64,000 bases of DNA from Zerene cesonia (GCF_012273895.1 NC_052114.1:3038001-3102000); one strand, 5' to 3'; shown: positions 38,361-51,369, counted from the first letter of the stretch. Numbers and translations are program-made. Notes: generated by a model not told the origin, from the sequence alone.

Positions 38361-39275
38361 TTACAAACGGTAAAACTACACCTAGGTATATTTGACTTTC
38401 ATTTACTTCCAGAAGGACAATTAATGAGTAATCTTTGTTGCATGACACAACATAAACTCGCAGGTGCGGTGGGTATTTGTATCTTAATTTATGTCATAGA
38501 GGTCAACTTCGATTATGGTGCACGCATGTTTCAAATGCATAATATTTTTATAGCCAAAATTAAACTGTATAGATAAGCAGTATTCCGCGTAGTCATATGA
38601 AATGATACAGTTTCAATGTTTGTCTCACATAGTTCTCGAGTTTAAAGCTATGTCTGTACTAATTTCGTCTAAATCAGTTCAGTGGTTTAGGCAAAACAGA
38701 CTTCACTTCGCACATTCATTAATATTAAATAGGTACGAAAATTATTAAACCGCCGCCAGAAAACGTAGACCCGGCTTCCCATCATTATTTAACGTATTTT
38801 ATCTTCATTTTAGAAGTTTAGACTCCATTCGTTAAATAATTGTAACATATAAACGAATCAAATAACAATGAAGGATAATGAATTGTTTTGACAAAACTCA
38901 TATTTTTGCATATTTTTCTATGCAATATTTCTGGGAACATTCTAGGATAAGGCATTCGACGTATACTCCTAAATCATAAAGATCTTTAATTTACCGGTAC
39001 ATATATTCATTATATTCGTTAAAAACTATCAAGAACATATTTTGATTCTAGATTACTTTTAGATAAATGCTTTTCTTATGGCTCTTCACACAAATGTGCT
39101 AACGGTTGCATTTTCATTGTTAAGGTCACAGCGAATAATTTGTTTAGATACACAACTGCACACTGCGCAGTTTTATCTAACTTTAAAGAAAATAAACTCA
39201 TTATCTCAATTACGATAAATGATAGAACTAGGAGGAATAGCAGCTAAATAATAGCTACTTCACTACATAGTAGAA

Positions 39276-39450
39276 AACAAAGTCACTTTCTCTGTCCCTA
39301 TGTATGCTTAAATCTTTCAAGCTGCTCGACGGATTTTGATGGGGTTTTTTTTAAAAAGATAAAGTGATTCAAGAAGAAGGTTTATATGCATAACAATATC
39401 TATTAAACTACGCCGAATTTAACGCGTGCGACAAATGATTTCACAAGAAC
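39276..39450 (+). repeat. Dispersed lepidopteran non-coding repeat, 5' part
   Basis: AAACAAAGTCACTTTCTCTG, TCCCTATGTATGCTTAAATC, GACGGATTTTGATGGGG and GTGATTCAAGAAGAAGG are the usual motifs of this repeat, here without a recognisable end. Confidence 0.5.
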
Positions 39451-39558
39451 AATAGCTCCTTACAAAACTACTTAAAAAATTTCGCTTTAATTATTAGCAT
39501 TATAAAAAAATCTTTATAAATACCTGCTTTGTTCCTACCACGACTAATTATTTTATCC

Positions 39559-39758
39559 TACGAATAGTATAAATGCGAAAGTTTGTAAGGATGTGTGTGT
39601 GTTTGTTGCTTTTTCACGAAAAAACTACTGAACCGATTGCAATGAAATTTGGTACGGAGACAGCTGGATAACTGGAATAACATATAGACAACTTTTTATC
39701 CCGATATTCCTACGGGATACTGACTTACGCGGGCGAAACCGCGGGGCGCAGATAGTAT
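39559..39758 (+). mobile_element. CCGCGGGGCGCAG-ended short element, full copy
   Basis: Starts AATAGTATAAATGCGAAAGT, has a (TG)n tract, ACCGATTGCAATGAAATTTG, TATTCCTACGGGATACTGAC and ends GAAACCGCGGGGCGCAGATA. Near full length. Confidence 0.8.
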
Positions 39759-40719
39759 TATATAATGAAGTGTCTTCGTATCAAAACTTTTGTCTTAAAA
39801 TTCTTATTTAACACATGTTGCGTTTATTCTCAATGATATTATTAAGGTACATAACATCCAAGCATTCGTAATTTTTTTAACTTTATCGAACTTTATTCGA
39901 ACACAACTTTCGATGTTTTGACTCAACTAAGAGAGTGTTGGCTGGTTACACCCGTAAAGTATTATGTTATCTGCGGTACACCAATAAAAATAAATAAAAT
40001 GATAATTAGCCAACACTTAAACATGAAGATGGACATGTCGGTGTCGCGACGTCATCTTCTATTGCACAAGATTCAATCGAAAATTTAACGTAAGTTACAA
40101 CGAAAGGTTTTTTTTATGCAGCGTTATGGTAAATGAAAACTTGCTGTATGCATTGCGCCGAGCAGAGCATCTAGCATACGTATGAACGTTACGTAACATG
40201 TAAATGCTTGAAAATTGACAACCCGTATTGTACAATTCGTAACATTACAGGACTTTGAAATGTGGTGTACACTAGAGCATCTAGAAGCATCTTAATGTTA
40301 ATACTTCTGTTGTTTCACAACAGCGAGTCGAGCCGTTTGTCTATGTTTGAAGAGAGCAGAACAAAACAAAAATTAACATTGGTATGTTTCAAGTGTATTT
40401 TTAACAGTTTTGATTTTGATATGTTTTCTTGTGTAACTTGTTGTGAGAGCTGTACTCAGGCCGCTCGTAATTGATCATATTGGAAATCTTTAGGGTGACC
40501 TTAGGCCAGCAGCAGACGTCTTAAAATATCATATTTTCCATACATACTTATTACCTGTTCATTTGAGTCATGTGAACCAGATATAAAACTGTCGCGAGTT
40601 TTAAAAATACATTTTCCTCATAACCTATTAACCGTTACACAATGTTGTCGCAGTTAAAATCTTGATTTTTCATACTATAATATTTAACCCCCTCCCTAGA
40701 CATAAGATTAAAAAGTAAT

Positions 40720-40788
40720 AAGCGATATATGCACGCGCGTTGTCGCAACCTGCCCTTGGCACACTAAGTGACCAGTCGACCGCAAGGT
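40720..40788 (+). promoter_or_regulatory. CpG-rich patch with strong plus-strand splice donor: candidate distal first exon
   Basis: GCACGCGCGTTGTCGCAACC, then CCAGTCGACCGCAAG|GTAAGT with the junction at 40786/40787. This is an ideal donor in a CpG-rich context with no downstream open frame, as expected for a non-coding first exon. The nearest plus-strand gene is elongase gene 2, 20 kb away. The assignment is inference. Confidence 0.22.
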
Positions 40789-41071
40789 AAGTTCGACAAC
40801 CGTACGCAAATACGGTATTTTTACGGAATTTTATTAAATACTAAAGCTCTAAAGATGCGCGTAATACACTAAAAATTTGACGTAATTTCTTTATGGGCAT
40901 GTGAAGTTAAAAAAGATGATGGTAAAACATTGTGATAACAAAAATAATTAATTGCAACATGCAAAAAGAGACAAAATCTTAAGTATCAACAAATTGTTTT
41001 GAAATAATAAGTGAATGAATGTAAATATAAAAAATACATAATTTTTTTTTTTATTATTTTTTTTTACATAC

Positions 41072-41125
41072 TAGCTTCCCGCCCGCTTTGCTCGCATAGT
41101 CGCAGGAACGATTTCCTCGTCTCCT
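41072..41125 (-). repeat. CTTCCCGCCCGCTTTGCTCGC repeat end
   Basis: ACTAGCTTCCCGCCCGCTTT followed by GCTCGCATAGTCGCAGG is the usual edge of a lepidopteran dispersed element. The body to its right is too degraded to follow. Confidence 0.5.
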
Positions 41126-41519
41126 TAATTTTTATTCATATATAATATCTGTCATAAAAAATATAACTAAAGTTATAGGACAAAATATAAACCGCTCTTT
41201 TTGAAATGTAAACAAAATAGTAAAATAAAGACATGATTACAATTGCAAAACAACTGGAAGATATTAAACGTGGTATGAAACAATTAGCTTTGAGAGTCAC
41301 TAGTACCTTATCCTTCACCTAAATATTCTTTTATAATTTTAAATAACATACTCATGGGTACGTGACTAATTCGGCACATTTCAAAACTGGCACACTAGAT
41401 ATATCGCATAGTTACGACTGAAGAAGTCACAGTACTATCATACACACATTAAGTTTGACTCTACGGTTTTAGAGTTGACATATGCGAAAATTTAGTTTCC
41501 TCTGCAGTACTCTCTCGTA

Positions 41520-41640
41520 AAAGTTCGACGACATGTGACAGTCTACCAGCACTAGGCTAGCCGGCTTGGAGGATTATAGCTTGAAGGCCATAGGAGACCC
41601 ACATTAATCATGTATATGATGATCTCGGGCTGATAATGAC
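41520..41640 (+). mobile_element. Metulj-like SINE, degraded 3' fragment
   Basis: AAGTTCGACGACATGTGACA, GGCTAGCCGGCTTGGAGGAT and a tail with GGGCTGATAATGA. Heavily changed. Confidence 0.5.
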
Positions 41641-42589
41641 TATGGCAGTAATAATAATTATATAATTAAATACTTAACTTACCAAACTACACAATATGTA
41701 TTTTATAATATGTATTTCACCTAGGGTAACACGGAAAAAATATCATATATTACCTATACTTAACTATTATAAAATATTAATTAATTTCACTTATGTTTCT
41801 CGATATTTTTTGTTTTTCCTTCATTAAAATATATCGATATGCAATCAAACTAAAAACTGCAAAACTAATTTCTATGCAGTAATTTCGAACGTATATTTTA
41901 CAAAAAGTTGGACCTATTAACAATTACGTAGATTGAAACGTAAACAGCCATTTTTAGAAAAACGACATATATTCTTTGTAGTTGATATTAACTGAATATT
42001 AAAATTAAAATCTCGGAAATTCCCAAGCACATAACATTGAATAATGTATTTTCCACGATTACCTTAGTAATGATATGTTTTGATGCAGTAAATGGTCCAC
42101 AATCAAGATGATGATATTGTAAAAGATAATGACATAACATTAAAGCTTGTTATACATAGATATTTATTGAATCATAAAAATATTGTAAGTAACGAAGTAT
42201 CTATCTGTTTTTGTTCTGTCTAAGATTTATCAGGAAGATTTGGATGGATTTCGACAGTTATATAATTATGGATGTAATTTTGGTGTAATAAATATAATAC
42301 TCTTTTGATCAAAAATTACATTTAAATACATTTTTCAGCTGACTACAGAAAAGGAGGAGGTTATCAATTCGAATGTATTTATTTATTTATCCTATAACTA
42401 TCCTTTATCCATTACCTTATCACTTACTTACCTCACCCCACCTCCTCACTTTTTATTAGGTGAATCCATTTTTATGATTATTTATTCATTTGATAATTAC
42501 TGGTGCCTGCCACATGATCCCATTTTAATTTGATCTAGTTCTGACAATTTTAAGGCGGTATGGCTTTTTGTTAACGAGTTATTATTTTC

Positions 42590-42650
42590 AGTCATAGACG
42601 GCAATTGAGCTAATGGTTAGACTGATGGTAACCGCCGTATGTGAGTTGAA
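42590..42650 (+). repeat. Dispersed short element, head fragment
   Basis: ACGGCAATTGAGCTAATGGT, AGACTGATGGTAACCGCC matches the head of the CCTCCG-type element. Confidence 0.45.
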
Positions 42651-43390
42651 ATCATTTTTTTTTGTTTTTGTTGTTGCTGCAAATGTTGCTTGAAACAAAT
42701 AACTTGAGTTAATTCAACATACAGTTTGAAGTTTTACGAGTGATAAGTGAAATACCCATTTTCATTCCATTTTGTATAACTTATTATTCTATCATAGGTT
42801 TGGTTTCTTGCGCTCATTACAGGGGATCAGATTAGAGATAAACGCGTATGAAGCTGAAAGATAATTTGGATTGTAGTAGAATAAAGAAAATAGTTTCAAC
42901 TTTACAAAAAGAAAATATTTCAAGATTTATCCAAATGTGAACACCACCATGATTATCTTTTTTTTGCATTATAAATACCACTTACAAGAAATAACATCTT
43001 AAACTATTTTTTTATAAGCTATACATAATAAAAACACATGTTGATAGTTGTTGTATAGTTGTTCTTAATTTTTATATTTGTTGGATAGTCTCAAACGAGG
43101 AGTTTTTTCATGATTAAATACATTCAAATATATAAACATTCTTTTATGTTGGAGAGGTCATTCGAGCTGTTCGTGTGTCTAAACGTACGCGATCACCAAC
43201 GTCCATGAACTTTTTACAGAGATGACTTCCCTAAACATCGTACGATACAGTGTAACATTATCATGGTACTACGCAGATCTACGCAGATCTTCTGTGCGAG
43301 TGTTGTACCTTCCTATGCGAACTGACCTACGCGTGCCGAAGCGTGCTCGATTCCCAAAAATAAGGATTTACAAAAAATGCAATTTTTATA

Positions 43391-43420
43391 CTCATCATCA
43401 TCATCATCATCATCATCATC
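43391..43420. repeat. (TCA)n microsatellite
   Basis: About nine uninterrupted TCA units. Read in one frame it gives a run of nine His codons in a chance open frame at 43222-43449. Confidence 0.95.
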
Positions 43421-44479
43421 CCATATTTGTTTCTACTGCAAGAGCATAGCGGTGATATTGATAATGACCAGATAAATTTAAAACTCCTTGGTCTCCAACC
43501 TCAGACTTTTATCGATAAACGTCCCTAAAAGGAACGAAGTTCTCAATTCGACTCCTTTCTTCAGCTTTGTTACTCGATAACTTGATGTTCTTGTAGAAAA
43601 TAATTATATTTTAATACAATCATCATAAAAATCAATATTGGGTAAAACAATGACCGTGGCAGCTTTCCTACGCCATGAAGGTTCTCAAATATTGTCATAG
43701 AGCCAAGCAAATACATTGAGAAATGATACGTGCTTCCATTCAACGTCCAACTAGGATTGTGTTCGTATGTCAAGGTCAATAACACGTGGTTTTATCACAG
43801 GAGGTTTTATGATCAAGATTGTAGAGGTCAAAATTATTCGATGAAACATGACATCCTTTGCACAATTCCATGTAATTAAGTGGAGATTTTGTGCATGTCA
43901 TAATGTAAGAAATTATGTGCAATTGCAACATGTTCTTCTTAGGTTTATTTTTAATATTAAAGAATCATAAGGACAAGTTATTATATATTATTCACGTGAA
44001 CGCTCTGTAGTAAAGGATCACCTAAACAATTTATATCTATACCTCCTATGATTCGCTCATGATTCGCTTGAGTACTTGGCTAAAAGTGAAAAAAAAAATA
44101 TTTAATGTAGTGCTAAAATTAAAGATGATCGCATAAATAGAATAAGCTAGATATTTTTAATATGCTCATAGTTAATTTATTCCTTCAAAAGTTTTATAAT
44201 TTAGCAGACAAATTGAAATAGCTCAATTCTTACCTTAAAAAATTAAATATAAGTGTTTTATTTAGATAAGAAACACCCAAGCAGGATACATTATATCATC
44301 GAAAATGGTTTGTACAGTTTTAAATTTTTTTTTGTGGATATTTGGTTGGTCTTAGGTTGGTTGTAAACCATTTTATACCCCTCAGTAATAAGGCTATGGC
44401 AGAATAACGTTTGCAGATAGTATAATATAAAAAAACATTGAAGAATTTTTTATAGGAAATATTAACGTTTGTTGCCTTT

Positions 44480-44658
44480 TGCCCGGGTTGCCTGGAAGAG
44501 ATCACTTCTGAGTGATAAGGCCGCCCAACAAATTGTACTGTTTTTCTTTTTTTATCTTTTTATTCATATATACATATGTATTTTTTTTAAATTTCCTGTA
44601 CAATTTTTGTTGAAGAGTAATAAAATAAAAAAATACTTTAGGTAGCTTCAGAACATTT
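44480..44658 (+). mobile_element. LINE 3' end with hairpin, copy 1
   Basis: GTTGCCTGGAAGAGATCACT, TCTGAGTGATAAGGCCGCC, then TGTACTG...TACAATTTTTGTTG and an A-rich tail of AATAAAATAAAAAAAT, ending at the second gap. Stem ATCACT/AGTGAT (44501-44506, 44511-44516). Related copies are at 51515 and 63897. Which LINE clade is not determined. Confidence 0.6.
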
Positions 44659-45658
44659 NNNNNNNNNNNNNNNNNNNNNNNNNNNNNNNNNNNNNNNNNN
44701 NNNNNNNNNNNNNNNNNNNNNNNNNNNNNNNNNNNNNNNNNNNNNNNNNNNNNNNNNNNNNNNNNNNNNNNNNNNNNNNNNNNNNNNNNNNNNNNNNNNN
44801 NNNNNNNNNNNNNNNNNNNNNNNNNNNNNNNNNNNNNNNNNNNNNNNNNNNNNNNNNNNNNNNNNNNNNNNNNNNNNNNNNNNNNNNNNNNNNNNNNNNN
44901 NNNNNNNNNNNNNNNNNNNNNNNNNNNNNNNNNNNNNNNNNNNNNNNNNNNNNNNNNNNNNNNNNNNNNNNNNNNNNNNNNNNNNNNNNNNNNNNNNNNN
45001 NNNNNNNNNNNNNNNNNNNNNNNNNNNNNNNNNNNNNNNNNNNNNNNNNNNNNNNNNNNNNNNNNNNNNNNNNNNNNNNNNNNNNNNNNNNNNNNNNNNN
45101 NNNNNNNNNNNNNNNNNNNNNNNNNNNNNNNNNNNNNNNNNNNNNNNNNNNNNNNNNNNNNNNNNNNNNNNNNNNNNNNNNNNNNNNNNNNNNNNNNNNN
45201 NNNNNNNNNNNNNNNNNNNNNNNNNNNNNNNNNNNNNNNNNNNNNNNNNNNNNNNNNNNNNNNNNNNNNNNNNNNNNNNNNNNNNNNNNNNNNNNNNNNN
45301 NNNNNNNNNNNNNNNNNNNNNNNNNNNNNNNNNNNNNNNNNNNNNNNNNNNNNNNNNNNNNNNNNNNNNNNNNNNNNNNNNNNNNNNNNNNNNNNNNNNN
45401 NNNNNNNNNNNNNNNNNNNNNNNNNNNNNNNNNNNNNNNNNNNNNNNNNNNNNNNNNNNNNNNNNNNNNNNNNNNNNNNNNNNNNNNNNNNNNNNNNNNN
45501 NNNNNNNNNNNNNNNNNNNNNNNNNNNNNNNNNNNNNNNNNNNNNNNNNNNNNNNNNNNNNNNNNNNNNNNNNNNNNNNNNNNNNNNNNNNNNNNNNNNN
45601 NNNNNNNNNNNNNNNNNNNNNNNNNNNNNNNNNNNNNNNNNNNNNNNNNNNNNNNNNN
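44659..45658. other. Assembly gap, exactly 1000 N
   Basis: Exactly 1000 Ns, again a placeholder length. Bounded on the left by a LINE 3' tail and on the right by the repeat shared with gap 1. Confidence 0.99.
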
Positions 45659-45729
45659 AGTAATAAATGTTATTTGCAGTTAACAATTTTCTTTTTTCTT
45701 TATTACAATATTTATGGCAAGACTAGGTA
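45659..45729. repeat. Repeat at right edge of gap 2, same as at gap 1
   Basis: One mismatch to the segment 31680-31752 over about 70 bases; the two diverge after AAGACTAGGTATA. Confidence 0.9.
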
Positions 45730-48700
45730 TAATGTTTTTATGTGACGCAAAAAAAATTAAATTCACACAAAAGGGAGATGCCAAATGTTGCATGCTCTCA
45801 GTGAAGTGTCGATGTCGACAAATGTGTCGACACATTGTTAGTGCACTTTGCTTAATAGAAGGTTATTTGATGATATTTGAGTTCATATGGCGTAATGTTA
45901 AATTTCAGCTGTTAATTTTATACTGTGTTTGTCAAGCGAGTAACAGTATGTACAAGCCTTAATAAATGTTGACGAATTAATATTAGGAGAGTGGCATTCA
46001 ACCAGCTGTTTGGTATAGACTATAATTTACAGGTTATTGAACCTGTCCGTCCTATACAATTTTCTATATAAACGTATTGCACTACTATGATGTTTTAGTA
46101 GTATTGGGACTAGTGCGCAGTGTACATATTTCGTAATATTTGAACGGATATACTTATAATATATACTATACTAATAATCAAACTTAATTTCAAAATCTTC
46201 AAAAAATACATTACATTAATAGAAACAAAATTCTAAACTATTATTTTTTTATAGAAGAAATAAATAACCCAAAAGATGGATTTTTATATCTTCTATAAAT
46301 ATTATTCTATATTATATAATTACAATTATTATGAATCCGAAAGCGTGTTCTCTTAGTTTTTTATTTTTAATTGCTACATCCATTAGATTAAAGATAGTAC
46401 AGCAATAGGTTAGTTAGCTTATTGATAAGCTACTTTATGACTCCAACCACATTTAAAATGCGAATCCTGTATAAAATCTTCCAATAATGTTAAGCACTTT
46501 AAATTTATTCATCCCATCACTATAACCTACATGTTTATTTTTAATATTTGAACATGCCCATAATTTACCATTAACCACGACTCTCATATTAATTGTCCAA
46601 GCTTACTGTATCATCAATTAAGTCATTGTTTAATCCACATTCATCAACACTTCGAATTCGCGATGAGAGTCCAGTCACGACTTACGACACGCTGCCTTGT
46701 AATTTTGAAACTTAGCTCTTTGCAATTCTTAACTCGCTATCAGATCAATTTCGTTCTGTAATAAGACTTAATGTAAAATGATTTTTATTCAATATCCAAT
46801 TTCTTTGATAAATATATGTTTGGACTTTTTCTTTACTTTCTTTTGTTAATTAATATGATATAGAATTAAATGAAAACAATTGTTTATATTATTGAAACAA
46901 TAGCGTTGAATATATAAACTAACAACTGTATAATAACATATATCTCTGTCCTGTCTGTCTATCCAAATTTCGTACAGATTCGAGTATGTGTATTTGAGTG
47001 AAAAAATAACAAACATGCAAATTCATACATCCTTACAGTCTTTTCATTTTCAGTCTTAGAACAAAATAGCTATGGCCACAAATAAAAGTTAAATAACGAA
47101 CTTATAGAATACAGCAATACTCAAAATCTATGACACGAACGTTATATATTGCTGAAAGCTTACAAATCCCTAAAATTTCGATTATAGTTAAGAAACATCT
47201 TTTTATTATTACTCTTTCGATTTTTATTTCCTTGTAAAGTTCAATACTAACACTAATTATCTTAGTATTATTTGATAAATGTCAGACATGTGCAAGAGAA
47301 GGTTGCCTACAACAACATAATGATGTTAAATAACAACGAGCTCGATTTCAATTTAAGCTTCTATTGTGTCGATAATTTCGCAATTAACAATTCAAGATTA
47401 TCGTAACTGTGTTCGATTTAGAACTCAATGCATTAATATTTAAGGAACAATATCATACTAAAGCGAGAAATACAAAATACAATTGAAGATTGCATTGATG
47501 AATTTGGTCAAAATTCAGTCTTATTAGCTTAAAGTCAACATAGATAAGTATTATATAGTTTGTAATGTTTTAGTGTATGCTTTGTCACCCTAAAGAAATA
47601 AATAAATTTCTAAAAATTTTACCTTCAATTTAAAAGGTCAAACCATTTTTCATCCCCTTCATATTCGAATTACTAACCAGGTTATAACCTCTCTATCTAA
47701 TTCAAACATCACCACGAAATTTCAAAACAAATAAATTACGTAATTTACATTACATTTACAACTTAGGTATAACGTTTAAATGTAACAGTCCATTCCTGCA
47801 CTTTAAAAATCACAGTATCTTCAAAAAGCAACCCTAAAAATGAAAAAAAGAACATTAAAACTTATTTATGAATCTCCAGTAGAAATCAAATCACACCGAA
47901 TGCGATATCATTTTTCACTTGTCATCCAGTATTATCACTAATACTTTGGAACGAGTGATATATATTTCAAAATGAAATGGTTATTTTGTCTCAGATACTC
48001 AAAGCCAAAGGCAACGATGTGAAGAGAAATGTCGACCTTTTACCGTCAATATTTCAAAATTATGTATGGAACCTTAACCTAACAATAAAAGACGTATCCA
48101 ATTTCTCAATATGACCTATCAATTCTCACGTTCGTGTGGGAGAAGGTTTCCAGAGGAAGAGAGATAACACTCCAGATGACAAAAATTCTCTTTCAAAAAC
48201 AAAAAGATTCACGCCCCGCATTATAAAAAATAAACAGAAGAAAACCTCATATATATCTAATATAACTTAACATTACTAATTTATTATGTATTAATCATAA
48301 ATTGCTAAATTATTCATGGTTCATGTTTGGGTCAATAGGATTGTCTATTTCTACTGTAATAACTTAACTATTGCAATTTGTTATAACGACAATTGAAAAT
48401 AGAGTTGGCCATAAACGTTCCGTCCAATAATCGCCGGTAAATCGCGTCTTATTCTCATAAAAGTCTATTTTTGAAATACTAATTTTATTTATTGCCGTTA
48501 TTTTGAAAACACATGTGCAAGAAATATGCAAATACATTTTATAACTTGATAATAAATCTTTATAAACTTAACAACCCAACCTATATATTTCATGCATATT
48601 ACATGGCAATTACTCTTTTTAAAAATATGTATACTTCAGTCTGGTAACTGTTTTAATACATGTGTAGATAATAATTGACCTACATAGAGTCTATGTCTAT

Positions 48701-49150
48701 AGAGTCTATGTCTAATAGACATATTCAAGAATATTTACACAGTGCAAATGTGTCAATGAAGTAATATTATAAGACTATGTAGACAAACAAGAACTTAGCT
48801 TTTTTATGACTATTTTAATAGTACGGTCAGTGGCCATCTTTAGACCCGTGAAATACAAGTTATTATATTACTTATCACGCTATACGTGTAACTTTGGTAT
48901 TAATTTTTTTGCTTTCGTTCAGATTTATATAAGTCTAACGTGAGTGTGAATATATAATTGGAGTTGACACCAAAGCTTTATACGTTTTTTTTGTTTTTAT
49001 ACAAGTTATTTTGTTGTTTTTATATACACATTTTTATAATTTACAATGACATGATAATAAAGCATTATAGATAAGACAAATCGGGGTAGTTATGATATAA
49101 AATTATAAAAACTGTTAACGAATACATTTCTGCTGCATTATGCACTGGGG
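45730..49150. other. Inter-gene DNA, no gene seen
   Basis: AT-rich sequence without a recognisable gene. The tandem AGAGTCTATGTCT pair at about 48685-48712 is the only clear structure. Confidence 0.6.
48685..48712. repeat. Imperfect tandem duplication of TATAGAGTCTATGTC
   Basis: ATAGAGTCTATGTC occurs twice head to tail, starting CATAGAGTC then CTATAGAGTC. Each unit contains the palindrome-like ATAGAGTCTAT. Confidence 0.7.
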
Positions 49151-49158
49151 TAGTACAC

Positions 49159-49345
49159 TGGGGATCCGGAGGTTCCTATCTTTATCCTAACCCATCCCAG
49201 TCCATTCCTTTATTCCCATTGTCAATCCTTTCCTTATCCTTTACTCCTTAAAAGCGGACAACGCATTTGCTGCCTATAAAGTCATGGGCGGTATTGATCG
49301 CGTACCATCAGGTGAACCACAAGCTCAGTCGCCCCCTAAGACATA
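49159..49345 (-). repeat. Dispersed lepidopteran short element (CCTCCG type), reverse orientation
   Basis: GGATCCGGAGGTTCCTATCT, CAGTCCATTCCTTTATTCCC, CTCCTTAAAAGCGGACAACG, GTACCATCAGGTGAACCACA and CCCCTAAGACATAAA. One of the better preserved copies. Confidence 0.75.
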
Positions 49346-50315
49346 AAGAAAATTGTTTGTGCCAAATTTCATTTAAATCAGTGGAGTGGTTTAGGCGTGA
49401 AGAAGAGACAAACGGACTGAGTTACTTTTGCGATTTTATTAGTTATTAAATTCTTTATGTTAATTTTATGAACACATTTTATTACAAAACAAATATGTAG
49501 TTCAATTTATTTAACAACCTAATAAATTTAGTTTTAGTAGTTTCAAATGTATGAAGAAATAATAGAGAACGATGATTGTTATAAAATATAGTTAGAAGAA
49601 TAGCCGTTATATTTAAAGAACTATTCAAGAGACTTGTATAGACGCCGTAAAATTACTTATTAACAAGCGGTATGTTGGCCTTTATTATGCTTAGCAACAG
49701 AAGTCATAAATTGCATTAATTAAACTGAAATATTTATTCCTACATAAATAGAGTTCAAATTTTTACATAAAATAAAACTTATTATTGTTGTTGAAATTAA
49801 ATCACTAAAATGCTTCACTTCTGCTTAGTGCTTATACAGAGTATACGTAAGGAAATTATTTAATCCGGGTGATCCTAATGAGGATAGGATAACTTATGAA
49901 ATTATTGTATCGTCTCCCATCCTTAATAAGTGTACAAAGTATGAATTAAATCTATCGCTTTAAACATAGTCGAAATCGAGTCTAAGGAAGTCGATTACAA
50001 ACAATCTAAACATGCAAAAATAAACGTGAAATTAATATAAAACTGTGTTTAAAATTATAAATAACCTAGATAAATCTATATTACCGCTCAGATGAGGTAT
50101 CCTGTCTGTATTTCCGATCCTAGGCTATAATTAAGAAACAACGGATATAACAATTATCATATAATTACATAAAATTATAATGTTTCAAGTTAAGTTCAAT
50201 TTACTACTTTAACTATTGTATTTGAACCGCCTTATGTAAATTATATTAATTATATCATATTTTAGTTTATATAGGATCAATAGGTTATATATACAAATCA
50301 AATATATCGATTTGT

Positions 50316-50426
50316 ATATAGTTAAAGGCAAAAAATTATCGATCGATTTCGCTATTTTCTTACGCGAGTAGGGTAGAAATTTAATTATTGACATATACTA
50401 CCTCGGATAGAGCCAAGAGCCAGGCA
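50316..50426. repeat. 111-bp direct repeat, copy 1
   Basis: Begins TATATAGTTAAAGGCAAAAA and ends CGGATAGAGCCAAGAGCC plus AGGCA. About 93% identical (8 differences) to 51257-51369, same orientation, 941 bases away. The flanks differ. Confidence 0.85.
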
Positions 50427-50448
50427 AGTTAGAGAGAAAATTATAATA

Positions 50449-50643
50449 TACTAGCTGCGCCCCGCGGTTTTACCCGCGTAAGTCCGTATCCCCAAGGAAT
50501 ATCGGAATAAATGCCTATATATTATTCCAGTTGTCCAGCTATCTACGTTCCAAATTTCATTGCAATCGGTTCAGTAGTCTTTGCGTGAAAGAGCAACAAA
50601 CACACACACATCCTAACAAACTTTCGCATTTACAATATTAGTA
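50449..50643 (-). mobile_element. CCGCGGGGCGCAG-ended short element, full copy, reverse orientation
   Basis: CTAGCTGCGCCCCGCGGTTT, GTAAGTCCGTATCCCCAAGG, CAGCTATCTACGTTCCAAAT, TTGCGTGAAAGAGCAACAAA and ACTTTCGCATTTACAATATT. It sits about 20 bases right of the 111-bp repeat. Confidence 0.8.
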
Positions 50644-51256
50644 TGCATATTATCTAATATACATAGTATTAGGTATATGCCGTACAAGTGATCATAGATA
50701 ATAAATTAGAATAAAAAGAAAGAGGTTCGTCTTGGCAGTATTAGAGAAACACGTGTTATTTTATGTTAGCCTGTCAGAAGCAATTAAACATGAACTTCAG
50801 TTGAAGGCTCGTACGATGCATTGAAACAATTATTGTTAAATCACCTAATAGCCGGATAATTCCCTATTTATCAATGTATGAGTTCTCGGTCATATTCAGG
50901 TTTAAGGTCCAACAAAGGCTGAATATAAGAGTTCTTTTGTATATAGACCGTGACAATGGTCAATAATTAAGCGTCGCAAATAATGTAATCTGTATATGAA
51001 TAAAGATAAGTCAACCAAATGTATGGACGTGCATAACTTCACCAAATTAGATAATTTTTTAAGGAAGCAAAATTTTTAAGCTGTTATTTGAATATTTTAT
51101 TACCAGTAGAAATGTTCAAAGTTATTTGATATATCAATAGTTGGTAAATAAGTTTAGATACACGGGCTTAAAATTAATTAGCCGATTATTTCATCCCGTA
51201 AAATCTACTAAAACCTCGAATACATGATGAACCAAAAGAAATTTAACTATATTTAT

Positions 51257-51369
51257 ATATATAGTTAAAGGCAAAAAATTATCAATTGATTTCGCTATTT
51301 TCTTACGCGAGTAGGATAGTGATTTAATTCTTGACATATACGACCCCGGATAGAGCCAAGAGCCAGGCA
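51257..51369. repeat. 111-bp direct repeat, copy 2
   Basis: Partner of 50316-50426. On the minus strand both copies keep a frame reading RVRKIAKSIDNFLPLTIY, but no longer open frame surrounds it, so the source could be the end of a mobile-element gene. Confidence 0.85.

Larger units (their letters stand above)
31753..44479. other. Inter-gene DNA between the two gaps
   Basis: AT-rich, no recognisable gene. It carries scattered SINE and short-element copies (listed separately), the CpG-rich donor patch near 40730, and a GC-richer unexplained patch at 38160-38360. Confidence 0.6.

Noticed and set aside
40262..40474. Small frame with hydrophobic start and Cys-rich end (secreted peptide?)
   Set aside because: The hydrophobic stretch is short and preceded by basic residues without a good cleavage site, there is no signal for splicing or polyadenylation, and no family is recognised.
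43222..43449. Open frame with a run of nine histidines, metal-binding protein?
   Set aside because: The His run is a TCA microsatellite read in one frame; no splice or family support.
44502..45686. Long open frame across the second N run
   Set aside because: Artefact of the 1000-N gap; the few real codons at its ends come from repeats.
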